DNA from: Dehalococcoidia bacterium | GTDB lineage: Bacteria; Chloroflexota; Dehalococcoidia; SZUA-161 | DNA length: 64,000 nucleotides | Assembly: GCA_014874385.1 (NCBI GenBank) | Contig: JACWAE010000075.1 | Span: forward strand, 1-64,000 | Direction of reading: 5' to 3' | Part shown: positions 8,852 through 17,956 of the stretch, piece after piece | Position numbering within the stretch: the stretch's first letter is position 1 | Layout of the letters: each line of letters begins with the position of its first letter | Position numbers and translations under genes: made by a program | The notes under the pieces: model-generated | The model's database searches: none | Told to the model about the DNA's origin: nothing | The model's input: only the letters and a program-made list of their open reading frames with translations

Positions 8852-10575
8852 TCTCTCACCCTCTTCACCTTACCGTTCAGGATAAAGGACTTTCCGCCGT
8901 TCTTCGTCACCAACTGCTTGCCGATGTTCGACTCCCTGCTGATTATCTCCAGTACCCTGGGCATACAGAAACCACCCTGGCATCTCCCCGAACCTGCTCT
9001 CGTCCTCCGCTTGATCGCATCGATGCTCTGTGCGGCGATGTCCCCGTGCAGCGCTTTTACAATCTCACCTTCGCTCACGTGCTCACAGCGGCAAACAATA
9101 TGTCCGTAGAGAGGGTTACTGCGGATGAGCTCCATTCTCTCCTTCTGATCCAGCTCGCTGAAATGCTTGCTCCTTTTTCTCCTTGACTCGAACTTCACAT
9201 TGTCAGCGGGGTGCCAGTTCTCGACTATGATTTCCTTCGCCCTCTCGGCAATGGCCGGTGCTGCTGCCAGTCCTGGAGACTGTATGCCTACAACATGCAC
9301 CAAACCTTTTACCTTTTTTGAAGGCTCTATAATGAAATCTTCCTTATATGTCGCTGCCCTGCATCCGGCGAACTGCGTTATGATAGCGCCCCTGTCGGGC
9401 TTCGTGTAGTGAGGCTTGACCCGCTCCAGCGACGGAGCAAACCGGCTGAACAGCGTCTCCCTCGCCACTGCGGTAGTGGCGACATCCTCCCTGTCGTATA
9501 CCTCTTCGGCTGTGGGCCCGAACTGGAGGTTACCATCTACCGTAGGGATAATGCCTCCCCCTTTGGAATACGCGCTCCTTTCGCCGACCATACTGAACGT
9601 AGCCAGGACGGTGTTTACCGGACGGTACGCCTTGTCGAAAATAATCGTCTCCCCTTTTCTGGGATGAAGTGAGAAGAACCTGTCTCCGGCCAACTCGGCA
9701 ATTTTGTCAGCGTACAGTCCTGCGGCATTGACCAGGATGCGCGTCTTGAGCGTGCCCCTGGTTGTGTCCACCGCCCTGATGCTTCCATCCTCGACCTGAA
9801 CACCTATTACGCTGGTATTAAGGTAGAACTGCACACCGTTTGTCCAGGCGTTCTCCGCGTAGGCTATGACAAGCTCGAACACGCCGATAATCCCCGTGTT
9901 CCACACCAATACGCCTTTCCTGACGTTCGGGGCAAGCCCTGGCTCGATTCTGTCCAGCCCTTCCCTGTCCAGCACCTTCGGCTCCGGGTCGTTCTGACTT
10001 CTGGCGAGGTCTACTACACCGGGCAGGAACAGCTCTTCATCGGAGTTCTCAGCCACAACAAGCGTCCCTATTCGTTTGAAATCTACGTCGAGCTGGCCCG
10101 CGACCTCATCCCACATCGCATTTCCCTTGTAGTTCATCTCCCACTTCAGCGTGCCGCGTTCGGTGAGCAGAGCAGGATGTATCATAGCGTTGCAGTGCGC
10201 CGTCTGGTCCATTCCCAGGTCATGGTGCCTCTCAATGAGTGCTATCCTCAAGTCAAACCGTGACAGCTCCCTGGCGACTGCCAGGCCTATTACGCCGCCG
10301 CCGACAATAACAACGTCGAACTCCTTTCCGGTCAGCTCATCAGATATTTTGGGCGGCAGGACAACGGGTACTTTCCCCGGGTAATCGATATCGTTTACCA
10401 CTTGCCGCACCTGTTCCAGGCCAGCGGCTGTATGCCCGGCATCCACAGCTTTTTGAAGGGAGCCAAACCGCCCCATCAGTTCGGCAATGCCGTCTCTAAC
10501 CGATACTGTTACGTCCTCGCCGGTCGCCTGTGCTATCTCACCCTGTATTGCTAGCGCCAGCTTTTCTTCATCCAT
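8848..10575 (-). CDS. GlpA-like FAD glycerol-3-phosphate dehydrogenase with BFD domain
   Basis: The 575-residue protein has three parts. Residues 1-75 resemble a BON-type alpha/beta module (VTVSVRDGIAELMGRFGS). A DAO/GlpA FAD domain follows, with VVIVGGGVIGLAVARELSR near residue 88. The C-terminus, from about 480, is a BFD-like [2Fe-2S] domain with CRCEHVSEGE and GRCQGGFC. GlpA-type enzymes oxidise glycerol-3-phosphate to dihydroxyacetone phosphate and feed electrons to Fe-S partners. It overlaps the Fe-S protein gene by 8 bases and the kinase gene by 4. The role in glycerol breakdown is likely, not proven. Confidence 0.9.
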   Translation of the reverse strand: MDEEKLALAIQGEIAQATGEDVTVSVRDGIAELMGRFGSLQKAVDAGHTAAGLEQVRQVVNDIDYPGKVPVVLPPKISDELTGKEFDVVIVGGGVIGLAVARELSRFDLRIALIERHHDLGMDQTAHCNAMIHPALLTERGTLKWEMNYKGNAMWDEVAGQLDVDFKRIGTLVVAENSDEELFLPGVVDLARSQNDPEPKVLDREGLDRIEPGLAPNVRKGVLVWNTGIIGVFELVIAYAENAWTNGVQFYLNTSVIGVQVEDGSIRAVDTTRGTLKTRILVNAAGLYADKIAELAGDRFFSLHPRKGETIIFDKAYRPVNTVLATFSMVGERSAYSKGGGIIPTVDGNLQFGPTAEEVYDREDVATTAVARETLFSRFAPSLERVKPHYTKPDRGAIITQFAGCRAATYKEDFIIEPSKKVKGLVHVVGIQSPGLAAAPAIAERAKEIIVENWHPADNVKFESRRKRSKHFSELDQKERMELIRSNPLYGHIVCRCEHVSEGEIVKALHGDIAAQSIDAIKRRTRAGSGRCQGGFCMPRVLEIISRESNIGKQLVTKNGGKSFILNGKVKRVRE

Positions 10576-11641
10576 GTCTCATGTGCTCAGAAATAAGTTC
10601 AGCTACGTCTTTGACATCCAGCTCGGATAAAACAGCCTTGCAGCTCGGGCATGACGAAACGTAGACGTCTGCATGCGTCTGCTTGAGCTCATTGAGGCGC
10701 ATCGCCTTCACCTGGTCGGCCAGCTTGCTGAATCCGAGCCTCGACCCGGGCGGCGCGCCGCAGCAATGCGTGTGCTCTTTCGTATACACCGGCTCTTTTA
10801 TCTCATACCCCAGTGCTGCAATGATTTGCCTTGGTGCTGCCGTAATATCCATATCGTTTGCGAGGATGCAGGGGTCGTGATAGGTTGCCGTGCCCCTGGC
10901 CTTCTTCACCTTCACCTTCTTTTCCTTAAGCAGAGAAGCCAGAAACTCGGTGGTGTGGACTAACTGCGCGTTCAATTTAACCCCCATCTCGGGGTAGACC
11001 TCTCTCATCATTTTCAGGCAATTGGGACACATAGTGATGACCTTCCCCAGTCTCCTGCGTTCGACCTCCCTTTTCATTTTTTGGGCCACTTTCTTGAATC
11101 CTTTAGTATCTCCGGCATAATAGAGAGGCGCGCCGCAGCAGATATCAGCGCCGCCGAATTGCTGCACCTTCTCTCCGCTCGCTGAGATTATCCTGTCCAT
11201 AGCCTTGACCAACGCTTTGTCCTTGTATGCGGAACACGAAATGAAATAACCCACAGTCCCCATTCCCTTTTGAATAAGTTTGCGCTCGCCATTCGGGTTA
11301 CCATAAGCCATGAAAGTTTCCACGCGTTTCTTCGTCTCATCGGGCAACATGCCCTCTTTGAAAGCCTTGCTCCGCCCCATCTGGATAAATTTCCTCAGGT
11401 CATAGTCGCTGTAAATGCAGTGACGTTTGCAGGCCCCGCACATGCAGCTCTGGAACATAACATCGCAGAAGCCCTTCCTGTCTTCCAGAAGTCCTTTGTC
11501 CTCATACACAATGAGACGTGCTATCTTCTGAGGGCTGATGGTCTCGCTACCCGCGGCCAGATAGGTGGGGCAGCTATATTTACACATATCTGCGCACAGC
11601 GCGCAGTTGGTTACCTTTTGCAGCTCTTTCTTATCTTTCAT
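10568..11641 (-). CDS. Two-CCG-domain Fe-S oxidoreductase (GlpC/GlcF/HdrD-like)
   Basis: The 357-residue protein has an N-terminal ferredoxin-like part with CALCADMCKYSC and, near residue 65, SCMCGACKRHC, which can hold two [4Fe-4S] clusters. Two cysteine-rich CCG domains follow, ending in DICCGAPL near residue 145 and THCCGAPP near residue 295. Such subunits carry electrons from FAD oxidases (GlcD) or GlpA to quinones or other carriers. It overlaps both neighbours by 8 and 11 bases, so the three proteins are probably made in stoichiometric amounts as a complex. Confidence 0.92.
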   Translation of the reverse strand: MKDKKELQKVTNCALCADMCKYSCPTYLAAGSETISPQKIARLIVYEDKGLLEDRKGFCDVMFQSCMCGACKRHCIYSDYDLRKFIQMGRSKAFKEGMLPDETKKRVETFMAYGNPNGERKLIQKGMGTVGYFISCSAYKDKALVKAMDRIISASGEKVQQFGGADICCGAPLYYAGDTKGFKKVAQKMKREVERRRLGKVITMCPNCLKMMREVYPEMGVKLNAQLVHTTEFLASLLKEKKVKVKKARGTATYHDPCILANDMDITAAPRQIIAALGYEIKEPVYTKEHTHCCGAPPGSRLGFSKLADQVKAMRLNELKQTHADVYVSSCPSCKAVLSELDVKDVAELISEHMRHG

Positions 11642-13055
11642 CTTCGATAAGCTTTCCTCGGTTCAGAATGCCGTTTGGATCGAAGGAGGACTTGATTTTC
11701 CGCAGCAAATCCACCCCTTCTTTGCCCAGCTCCTGCTCCATGAACCTCATTCGCCACATTCCAATCCCGTGATGATGGCTGATAGAGCCATTGTTTCTCA
11801 GAGTCGCTTCCATAGCCGCTTCCCATGTGTCCTCATAATAGCGATATGGGTCTTTAGGAAAGCCGACGAAGGTGATGTACAAGCAGGCACCTTCCCGGTA
11901 AAAATGTGAGAAGTGCCCGGAAACAAGCAGCGAACCCTCCACAGCCCTCATTGAGGTTAACATGTCCTTGTAGAGGTTTGCGGCATCTTTGAACAGCGAC
12001 ACGACCTCGATTGTATCTACGATTCCACCCTGCTGCATTATGGTGGGACCCAGGCCGATGTCGAAACGCTTCTCAAGCCATATTTCAACAGGGTTTTCTC
12101 CCTGTGACGTCCCTCCATGCTTCACCGCAATGCTTGAGATTAATCTTTTTTCAGGGCGGACAAAATCCGGCTCGCCTTCCGAGATAAAGATGACCGTAAC
12201 CTTTTTTGCTCCGAAATACCTCTCGGCTTCGAGCTCATCGAAAATCCTCACCACCGCTGGCCTCGCATCGGCTCTCAGTATCTTCCGCACTGCCTCCAGG
12301 GCCATTTCAATAGAGGGGAATACGAAGGATTGTTTGGAGGTTAACGCTGGTAAAGGGTGAACCGATACGGCTGCCCTTGTCACAATCCCGAGGGTCCCCT
12401 CCCCGCCCAGGAACAGGTCTTTCAACGAAGGCCCCGTAGACCGTCTGGGCACTGGCCTTATATTGAGCAAACTTCCGTCGGGGAGCACGACCTCCATACC
12501 GAGTACCATGTCCTCGATCTTCCCGTATTTTGTCGAGAACTGGCCCACAGCACGTGTTGAAATCCATCCTCCCAGGGTGGAACAATATAGCGACTGGGGG
12601 ATATTTCCCATAGAGTAGCCTCGGTGATTCAGTTCGAGCTCCAGATTTGCGCCGATTATGCCTGATTCGAACTCAGCAACAAGTGACATTTCGTCCAGAG
12701 AAATGAACCTGTTCATTCGCTGCAGGTTCAGGATGGCGCTCCCGTTTGTCGGTATGGCCCCGCCCAGCACGCCCGAGCCACCGCCGAACGGCGTAATCTG
12801 CACCTTGTACTTGTTAGCGCACTTGAGGATACCCTGTATCTCCTGGGGATTGCCCGGAGAAATTACTACAGAGGGGAGCGAGGGCAGACTGCCATACTGC
12901 GAGAGGAACACGCCGTACATCCAGTAGTCGAGGCTGTATGCGATGAGGTCACATTCTTTAGTCGAGACGTTTTCTGCCCCTATGATACGTCTCGTTTCAT
13001 TTATAAAAGCGGAGGGTACGCTCGCCCTCTTAGATAGCCAGATTTTTACATTCAT
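11631..13055 (-). CDS. FAD-linked oxidase, alkylglycerone-phosphate synthase/GlcD-like
   Basis: The product, 474 residues from the ATG at 13055, has the PCMH-type FAD domain (ITPFGGGSGVLGGAIP near residue 91; FLGGEGTLGIVTRAAVSV near 212). Near residue 436 it carries SISHHHGIG, the triple-His motif of alkylglycerone-phosphate synthase, where D-lactate and glycolate oxidases usually read GEHGIG. A longer frame begins at 13073, but GGGAAGGGCG before 13055 favours the shorter one. It is the first gene of the operon and overlaps the Fe-S gene. It may be an ether-lipid enzyme or a 2-hydroxyacid/polyol oxidase. Confidence 0.85.
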   Translation of the reverse strand: MNVKIWLSKRASVPSAFINETRRIIGAENVSTKECDLIAYSLDYWMYGVFLSQYGSLPSLPSVVISPGNPQEIQGILKCANKYKVQITPFGGGSGVLGGAIPTNGSAILNLQRMNRFISLDEMSLVAEFESGIIGANLELELNHRGYSMGNIPQSLYCSTLGGWISTRAVGQFSTKYGKIEDMVLGMEVVLPDGSLLNIRPVPRRSTGPSLKDLFLGGEGTLGIVTRAAVSVHPLPALTSKQSFVFPSIEMALEAVRKILRADARPAVVRIFDELEAERYFGAKKVTVIFISEGEPDFVRPEKRLISSIAVKHGGTSQGENPVEIWLEKRFDIGLGPTIMQQGGIVDTIEVVSLFKDAANLYKDMLTSMRAVEGSLLVSGHFSHFYREGACLYITFVGFPKDPYRYYEDTWEAAMEATLRNNGSISHHHGIGMWRMRFMEQELGKEGVDLLRKIKSSFDPNGILNRGKLIEDER

Positions 13056-13231
13056 AGTCGCCCTTCCCAACATAAGGCCAAGCCCAGGAGTGGCTTGTTT
13101 CGGCGATCACATACTGTCCCTAGTGCCCAGTGCGAATCTGTCATCCGTGTCGGCTCTAGGTTAGCATCTTTCAAGAGGGTTGACAACCTTGTGCGCTCAG
13201 GCACACTGTGATTAGAGATAGGAGGGAGCTT

Positions 13232-13276
13232 ATGCAACTGGCCGGTGTCACTTTCAAGTCGGTGGTCAGAATGTGA
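13232..13276 (+). CDS. Possible 14-residue upstream peptide
   Basis: An ATG follows a strong AGGAGG (13220-13225) by six bases and opens a 14-codon frame ending in TGA, about 95 bases before the aldehyde dehydrogenase start. The peptide has no recognisable family. It could be a translated leader or a chance frame; the perfect ribosome binding site is the only positive evidence. Confidence 0.3.
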   Translation: MQLAGVTFKSVVRM

Positions 13277-13291
13277 CAACTTTTTAATCTT

Positions 13292-13320
13292 TTGACATCT
13301 CAATTTTATGACTATTTGAT
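13292..13320 (+). promoter_or_regulatory. Putative promoter of the aldehyde dehydrogenase gene
   Basis: TTGACA at 13292-13297 is separated by 17 bases from TTTGAT at 13315-13320. The -35 box is perfect and the -10 is weak. It stands about 50 bases before the chosen start at 13371. Confidence 0.4.
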
Positions 13321-13370
13321 GGAATCCAGCTAACATGGATACTACCGTAGTCTGGGCTGGAGGTGACAAT

Positions 13371-15119
13371 ATGACCATAGATACTGTATTGGGTTCGCCG
13401 CGATTCCCTGCGGTTTCGACTGGTGTTCTATCATCTACCAGAGATGCAATGGATGCTGCGGTGCAGACTCTCCAGTCCCGAAAGGACGCATGGGTGGGCA
13501 CCCCCGTAAGCGAGCGACTCAAACTACTGGACAGGATGATGAAAGACTCTGCCGCTATTGCCTGCCGATGGGTTGACATGTCCCGTCAGGCCAAGGGTAT
13601 GCCCGAAAATGCTGCCACGGCTGATGAGTGGAGCGTGGGCCCCTATGCCGTACTCAGGAACCTGCACGGACTGCGCCGTTCTCTGGATGATATCAACCGT
13701 CACGGACACCCCATAATTCCGGGCCCCATCGTAACCAGGCCGGACGGCCAGGTTATCGCGGGTGTGTTTCCACAAACAGTATACGATGGCATCTTCCTTA
13801 ACGGTGTCACGGCGGAAGTCTGGATGCAGCCCGGTGTCACGGCAACCGAGCTTCCCACGACTCAGGCCCTCGCTTATCAGGACAAGCACCATAAAGGTAA
13901 AGTTGCACTGGTGCTCGGTGCAGGGAACTACCTGGCCATTCCGGCCATGGACATATTGTACAAGCTGTTTGTGGAAGACCACGTGGTGCTGCTCAAGCCA
14001 AACCCGGTGAACGCACAACTTGGTTCTTTAGTGGAAGAGTGCTTCCGGGCCCTGGTAGAGCAGGGATTTCTGCGCATTGTGTACGGGGGAGCGGCGGAGG
14101 GAGCCTATCTCTGCAACCACGCAGGGGTGGATGAGATTCATATCACCGGTTCGGACAAGAGCTTCGATGCCATCGTCTTCGGGACAGGCCCGGAGGGCGC
14201 CAGGCGCAAGATAGAACGCAATCCATTGCTGAACAAGCGCATCACAGCAGAGCTGGGAAATGTCACCCCGGCGATCGTGGTGCCCGGTCCCTGGAGTGCC
14301 AGCGACCTAGCCTTCCAGGCTGAACACATAGTCTCCATGCTCACCGAAAATGCTGGCTTCAACTGCGTGACCACTCGGATGATCTTGCAGCATGCATCCT
14401 GGACGCAACGGGACCAACTTTTGCAGGAGATGCGGCGGCGGCTGTCCAGAGTGCCCTTGCGCACTGCCTATTATCCGGGCGCCCATGAACGGCACAGGGC
14501 ATTTATCTCGGCACATCCCCAGGCTGAGCTATATGGTAAGCCCACCGATGAGCAGCTTCCCTGGACGCTTATCCCGGGTGTTGACCCCGAAAACAAGGAC
14601 GATGTCTGCTTCACCACGGAGGCTTTCTGCAGTCTCTTTGCCGAGACGCCTATTGAGGCAAAGACTGTCCCTGAATACATCGAGCGCGCTGTCGAATTCG
14701 CTAATGAGCACCTCTGGGGTACACTGGCTGCTACACTTATAGTCCATCCGTCATCACTTAAAGACCACGCGGTGGCCGCTGCAGTTGAACGCGCGATTTC
14801 CAGCTTGCGCTATGGCACAGTAGGCGTAAACTACTGGGCGGCTGCCTCATACTCCATGGCCGTAGCTCCCTGGGGTGCTTTCCCGGGGCACACTATCGAC
14901 AACATCCAATCCGGCATTGACGTTGTCCACAACACGTTCATGTTCTCTCGTCCGCAGAAAACGGTGCTGCGAGCGCCTTTCCGCACCAAACCTGCGCCAA
15001 TCTGGTTCGAGACCCGCGCTAAAGCGGGATGGAAGGTTTTCCCGAAACTGGTACAGTTTGAGGCATCTCCATCTGTATGGAAAGTTCCAGCCATTGTCTG
15101 GGCCGCCTTGAGGGGCTAA
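13371..15119 (+). CDS. Aldehyde dehydrogenase family protein
   Basis: The 582-residue protein is longer than the usual ~480-500. It shows an NAD-binding region with VALVLGAGNYLAIPAMD, the general-base segment AELGNVTPAIV, and the nucleophile segment NAGFNCVTTRMIL, whose Cys aligns with the catalytic thiol. The start at 13371 is set by GGAGGTGA five bases upstream; an upstream ATG at 13335 would add 12 residues. The Cys motif GFNC instead of GQxC and the C-terminal extension mark it as a divergent branch. It is probably co-transcribed with the ThDP enzyme 113 bases downstream. Substrate unknown. Confidence 0.85.
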   Translation: MTIDTVLGSPRFPAVSTGVLSSTRDAMDAAVQTLQSRKDAWVGTPVSERLKLLDRMMKDSAAIACRWVDMSRQAKGMPENAATADEWSVGPYAVLRNLHGLRRSLDDINRHGHPIIPGPIVTRPDGQVIAGVFPQTVYDGIFLNGVTAEVWMQPGVTATELPTTQALAYQDKHHKGKVALVLGAGNYLAIPAMDILYKLFVEDHVVLLKPNPVNAQLGSLVEECFRALVEQGFLRIVYGGAAEGAYLCNHAGVDEIHITGSDKSFDAIVFGTGPEGARRKIERNPLLNKRITAELGNVTPAIVVPGPWSASDLAFQAEHIVSMLTENAGFNCVTTRMILQHASWTQRDQLLQEMRRRLSRVPLRTAYYPGAHERHRAFISAHPQAELYGKPTDEQLPWTLIPGVDPENKDDVCFTTEAFCSLFAETPIEAKTVPEYIERAVEFANEHLWGTLAATLIVHPSSLKDHAVAAAVERAISSLRYGTVGVNYWAAASYSMAVAPWGAFPGHTIDNIQSGIDVVHNTFMFSRPQKTVLRAPFRTKPAPIWFETRAKAGWKVFPKLVQFEASPSVWKVPAIVWAALRG

Positions 15120-15232
15120 ACCGAGACTTTTAAATCAAGTCCTGGCCAGACACTCGCTGCAAAGAGTGAATCGCTGAGAAATTCACTATTTGCGCTGCGT
15201 GAAAGAAGCGAAGGTCAAAAAGGAGGTTGATA

Positions 15233-16786
15233 GTGAACGGCGCTGAATTACTTGTCAAAACTGCTGCAAAAGCCGGTGTTGAGATATGCTTTGCCAACCC
15301 CGGGACCACTGAGATGCCCATAGTCGTAGCGCTTGATTCAGAGCCAGGTATTAAACCCGTTCTGGGTCTATTCGAAGGCGTATGTACCGGCGCCGCCGAT
15401 GGTTACGGGAGAATGCTGGATAAACCGGCGATGACCCTGCTTCATCTAGGGCCAGGATTCGCGGACGGAATCGTCAACCTGCATAATGCGCGCAGGGCAA
15501 GGACACCGGTTGTGAACATAGTCGGGGAACACGCTACATGGCACCGGGAGGCTGACCCTCCGCTAGCAATGGATATTGAAAAACTCGCCAGTACCGTATC
15601 GGGCTGGCAGAGAACAAACGAATCACCGACAGCACTGTCACAGGACCTGGCGGACGCAGTTGCCGCCTCCATGTACGGTCAGATATCAAGCCTGATAGTA
15701 CCCAACGACTATCAGTGGGAAGAATCTGCCGGTGACTCTATAGCAACTCCTCGCTTCTCGTTTGCTCCCGTTGGCCCCGATAGCATAGAACAAGCCTTCC
15801 AGCTTATGCGAGCTCATCGGAAGACGGCTCTTATGATAGGAGGCAGGGCTTTGCGCAGGCGGGGTCTGCTTGCTGCTGCCCGGATTAAAGCGGTTATGGG
15901 ATGTGACATTTTCACCGATGGCTTCCCTCCGTATATAGAGAGAGGCGCTGGTTTGCCCGATGTAGTGCGTGTCCCCTACTTCCCCGAGCCAGCGATTTAC
16001 CTCTTATCCCAATACGAAGTCGCCGTGTTAGCCGGCGTAAAGGAACCCGTGGCCTTTTTCGGTTACAAGGGAATCGCTAGCCAACTGCTGCCCCAGGAAT
16101 GCCGGAAGTTTCGCCTAGATACCGACAGCCAAAACGTTATCGAAGCTCTGGAGACCCTGGCGGACGTTTTAAATGCGCCCCCATATTCAAAGATTTTGGC
16201 CAGTATTCCTTCAGAGCAGGCTCGCCCCGCTGTTCCCGCAGGAGAGCTAACGGCAGAAAAGGCTTGCCTCACTCTGGCAGCAATTCAGCCGGAGAACGTC
16301 ATCATTGTAGATGAGGGACTTACCACATCAGTCGGCTATTATCCGCTCACCGCAGGTCTGGCGCCTCACAGCTATCTTACCCTCACAGGGGGAGCCCTCG
16401 GCTACGGTATGCCCTGTGCTGTGGGAGCAGCCCTGGCATGTCCCGACAGGCCGGTGATTGACTTCGAGGCAGACGGAAGCGCTATGTACACAGTGCAGGC
16501 ATTATGGACACAAGCCCGCGAATCGCTAAACGTAACCACGCTGATTTGCGCAAACCGAAGCTATAACATTTTAAAAATAGAACTCGCCCACGTGGGCATT
16601 GAGTCAATAGGCCCCAGAGCCTTATCTCTCATCGAGCTTGATCATCCTAACATTAATTGGGTGAGAGTTGCTGAGGGAATGGGCGTTCCGGCAGTATCCG
16701 TGAATACCGCTGAAGGTCTAGCGCACGAGCTCGCTAAAGCGCTTGCGGAGCCAGGGCCCCATCTCATAGAAATGATATTAACCTAG
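15233..16786 (+). CDS. Thiamine diphosphate-dependent enzyme (acetolactate synthase/benzoylformate decarboxylase-like)
   Basis: The 517-residue protein has the three-domain ThDP layout: an N-terminal Pyr domain with FANPGTTEMP and GLFEGVCTGAADGYGR, where the Glu activates the cofactor, and a C-terminal PP domain with DFEADGSAMYTVQALWTQ followed by the Asn side of the GDG-N motif (CANRSYNIL). GTG at 15233 is preferred because AGGAGG ends six bases before it; TTG at 15227 touches the site. Such enzymes decarboxylate or condense 2-oxoacids. Next to an aldehyde dehydrogenase, a 2-oxoacid to aldehyde to acid route is plausible. The precise reaction cannot be assigned. Confidence 0.88.
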   Translation: MNGAELLVKTAAKAGVEICFANPGTTEMPIVVALDSEPGIKPVLGLFEGVCTGAADGYGRMLDKPAMTLLHLGPGFADGIVNLHNARRARTPVVNIVGEHATWHREADPPLAMDIEKLASTVSGWQRTNESPTALSQDLADAVAASMYGQISSLIVPNDYQWEESAGDSIATPRFSFAPVGPDSIEQAFQLMRAHRKTALMIGGRALRRRGLLAAARIKAVMGCDIFTDGFPPYIERGAGLPDVVRVPYFPEPAIYLLSQYEVAVLAGVKEPVAFFGYKGIASQLLPQECRKFRLDTDSQNVIEALETLADVLNAPPYSKILASIPSEQARPAVPAGELTAEKACLTLAAIQPENVIIVDEGLTTSVGYYPLTAGLAPHSYLTLTGGALGYGMPCAVGAALACPDRPVIDFEADGSAMYTVQALWTQARESLNVTTLICANRSYNILKIELAHVGIESIGPRALSLIELDHPNINWVRVAEGMGVPAVSVNTAEGLAHELAKALAEPGPHLIEMILT

Positions 16787-16827
16787 TTGTGCCGGAAGGT
16801 GCCGGTGGATCAATCTCATACCAGTCC

Positions 16828-17382
16828 CTAGCTTTGTGATTTTTTAAAGCTTTTTTTCAGCGATTCTTCCTGTTCACGCAGCATTTGTTTGAGGTCGTCA
16901 ATCGTGTAGGTCCTGGTACCCACCCCATCCTCTTTCATATGCACTGCCACCAGACCGGAATTGATTATCATCTTGGTGCAAATCATGCACGGGCCATATA
17001 TCTTGCGCGTTTCCCCGCTCTTCTCATTGTATTGCCCTTTGACCCTCTCGCTGTGGAGGTACATCTCACCGCCTGCTATGTTCATCCCTGTCCTCGCCGC
17101 ATTGATGATGGCGTTTTGCTCCGCATGCACGCTCCGGCACAGCTCATACCTCTCCCCCGGGGGTATACCCAGCTCTTTCCGGAGGCACTTCCCTGTGTCA
17201 ATACAGTGCTCCGTACCCCTCGGAGACCCCACATAGCCGGAGGCAACCTCCACGCCATCCTTGACTATAATGGCTCCAATCCTCCTCCTCAGGCAGGTGC
17301 TCATCTCTGCTGCCACCCTTGCCCTGTTCAGGAAATGCTCGAACTTGCCAGGCCTTTTGCGCGTTGGGTCGGAGGAACTCAT
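16828..17382 (-). CDS. Deoxycytidylate (dCMP) deaminase family protein
   Basis: The 184-residue protein carries the zinc site of the cytidine/deoxycytidylate deaminase fold: HAEQNAI near residue 86 (His ligand and proton-shuttle Glu) and GPCMICTKMII near residue 130 (two Cys ligands). An insertion with ECID-like segment TEHCIDTGKCLR resembles ComEB/dCMP deaminase. It converts dCMP to dUMP for thymidylate synthesis. It stands alone, convergent with the ThDP gene. Length is normal for the family. Confidence 0.93.
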   Translation of the reverse strand: MSSSDPTRKRPGKFEHFLNRARVAAEMSTCLRRRIGAIIVKDGVEVASGYVGSPRGTEHCIDTGKCLRKELGIPPGERYELCRSVHAEQNAIINAARTGMNIAGGEMYLHSERVKGQYNEKSGETRKIYGPCMICTKMIINSGLVAVHMKEDGVGTRTYTIDDLKQMLREQEESLKKSFKKSQS

Positions 17383-17956
17383 AAGCCTCCTTCTAATTTC
17401 GGTAGCTTGAATTATACTTCAACAGCAGCACATTCTACAAGGACTCGATTGTAAAAGGGGCGGGTTTGAAATCTGTCCGTGGTTGTCCTAAAGCGTGTCG
17501 CCAGATACAAACTAGTGCTTTTGTTTCAAGTGAGAAAACCCTCCTTTGAAGTTAAGATATTTTGGGGTGCTGTCCTGTAACGTCGCGTTCATTAGCTATC
17601 CGTTAGCTGTTTTCCCTCACAGTCTTTAAGCCAAGGCGACGAGGTTCAGCAGTTTCCTTAGCTTGCACTGCGCCTTTTCGTCTAAGTCTATACGGCGGTG
17701 AAACCATAATACCACCCCGCTACCCGACCAGGGAGGCAAAAACTGCTTACGAGCTTTCTCGCGGAGAGATATTGCTCAATGATTAGTATAGCTCCGTCAC
17801 ACGGATCGCACATTAGGATGGGTTGTGACCTAGGGGTAACGCTACAATCTAATGCGCAACGTTGAACATTCTGGACAAACGTTGTTGTCGAAGTTGAACA
17901 ATTTGCAAAATTTGGTTTGGGGAGCTATTTGGTAGCAATCTTGAGTTTAACGATGA
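17383..17956. other. Gene-poor stretch with one decayed frame
   Basis: About 570 bases without a clear gene. On the minus strand, 17626-17775 stays open for 50 codons and ends in a Lys/Leu-rich tail (CKLRKLLNLVALA) that looks like the end of a protein, possibly a transposase, but there is no start codon with a binding site. The rest is AT-richer and shows nothing I can identify. It marks the left edge of the phosphatase cassette. Confidence 0.4.

Noticed and set aside
17626..17775. 50-codon minus-strand frame with Lys/Leu-rich end
   Set aside because: No start or binding site and no clear family; mentioned only as a possible transposase remnant in the gap entry.
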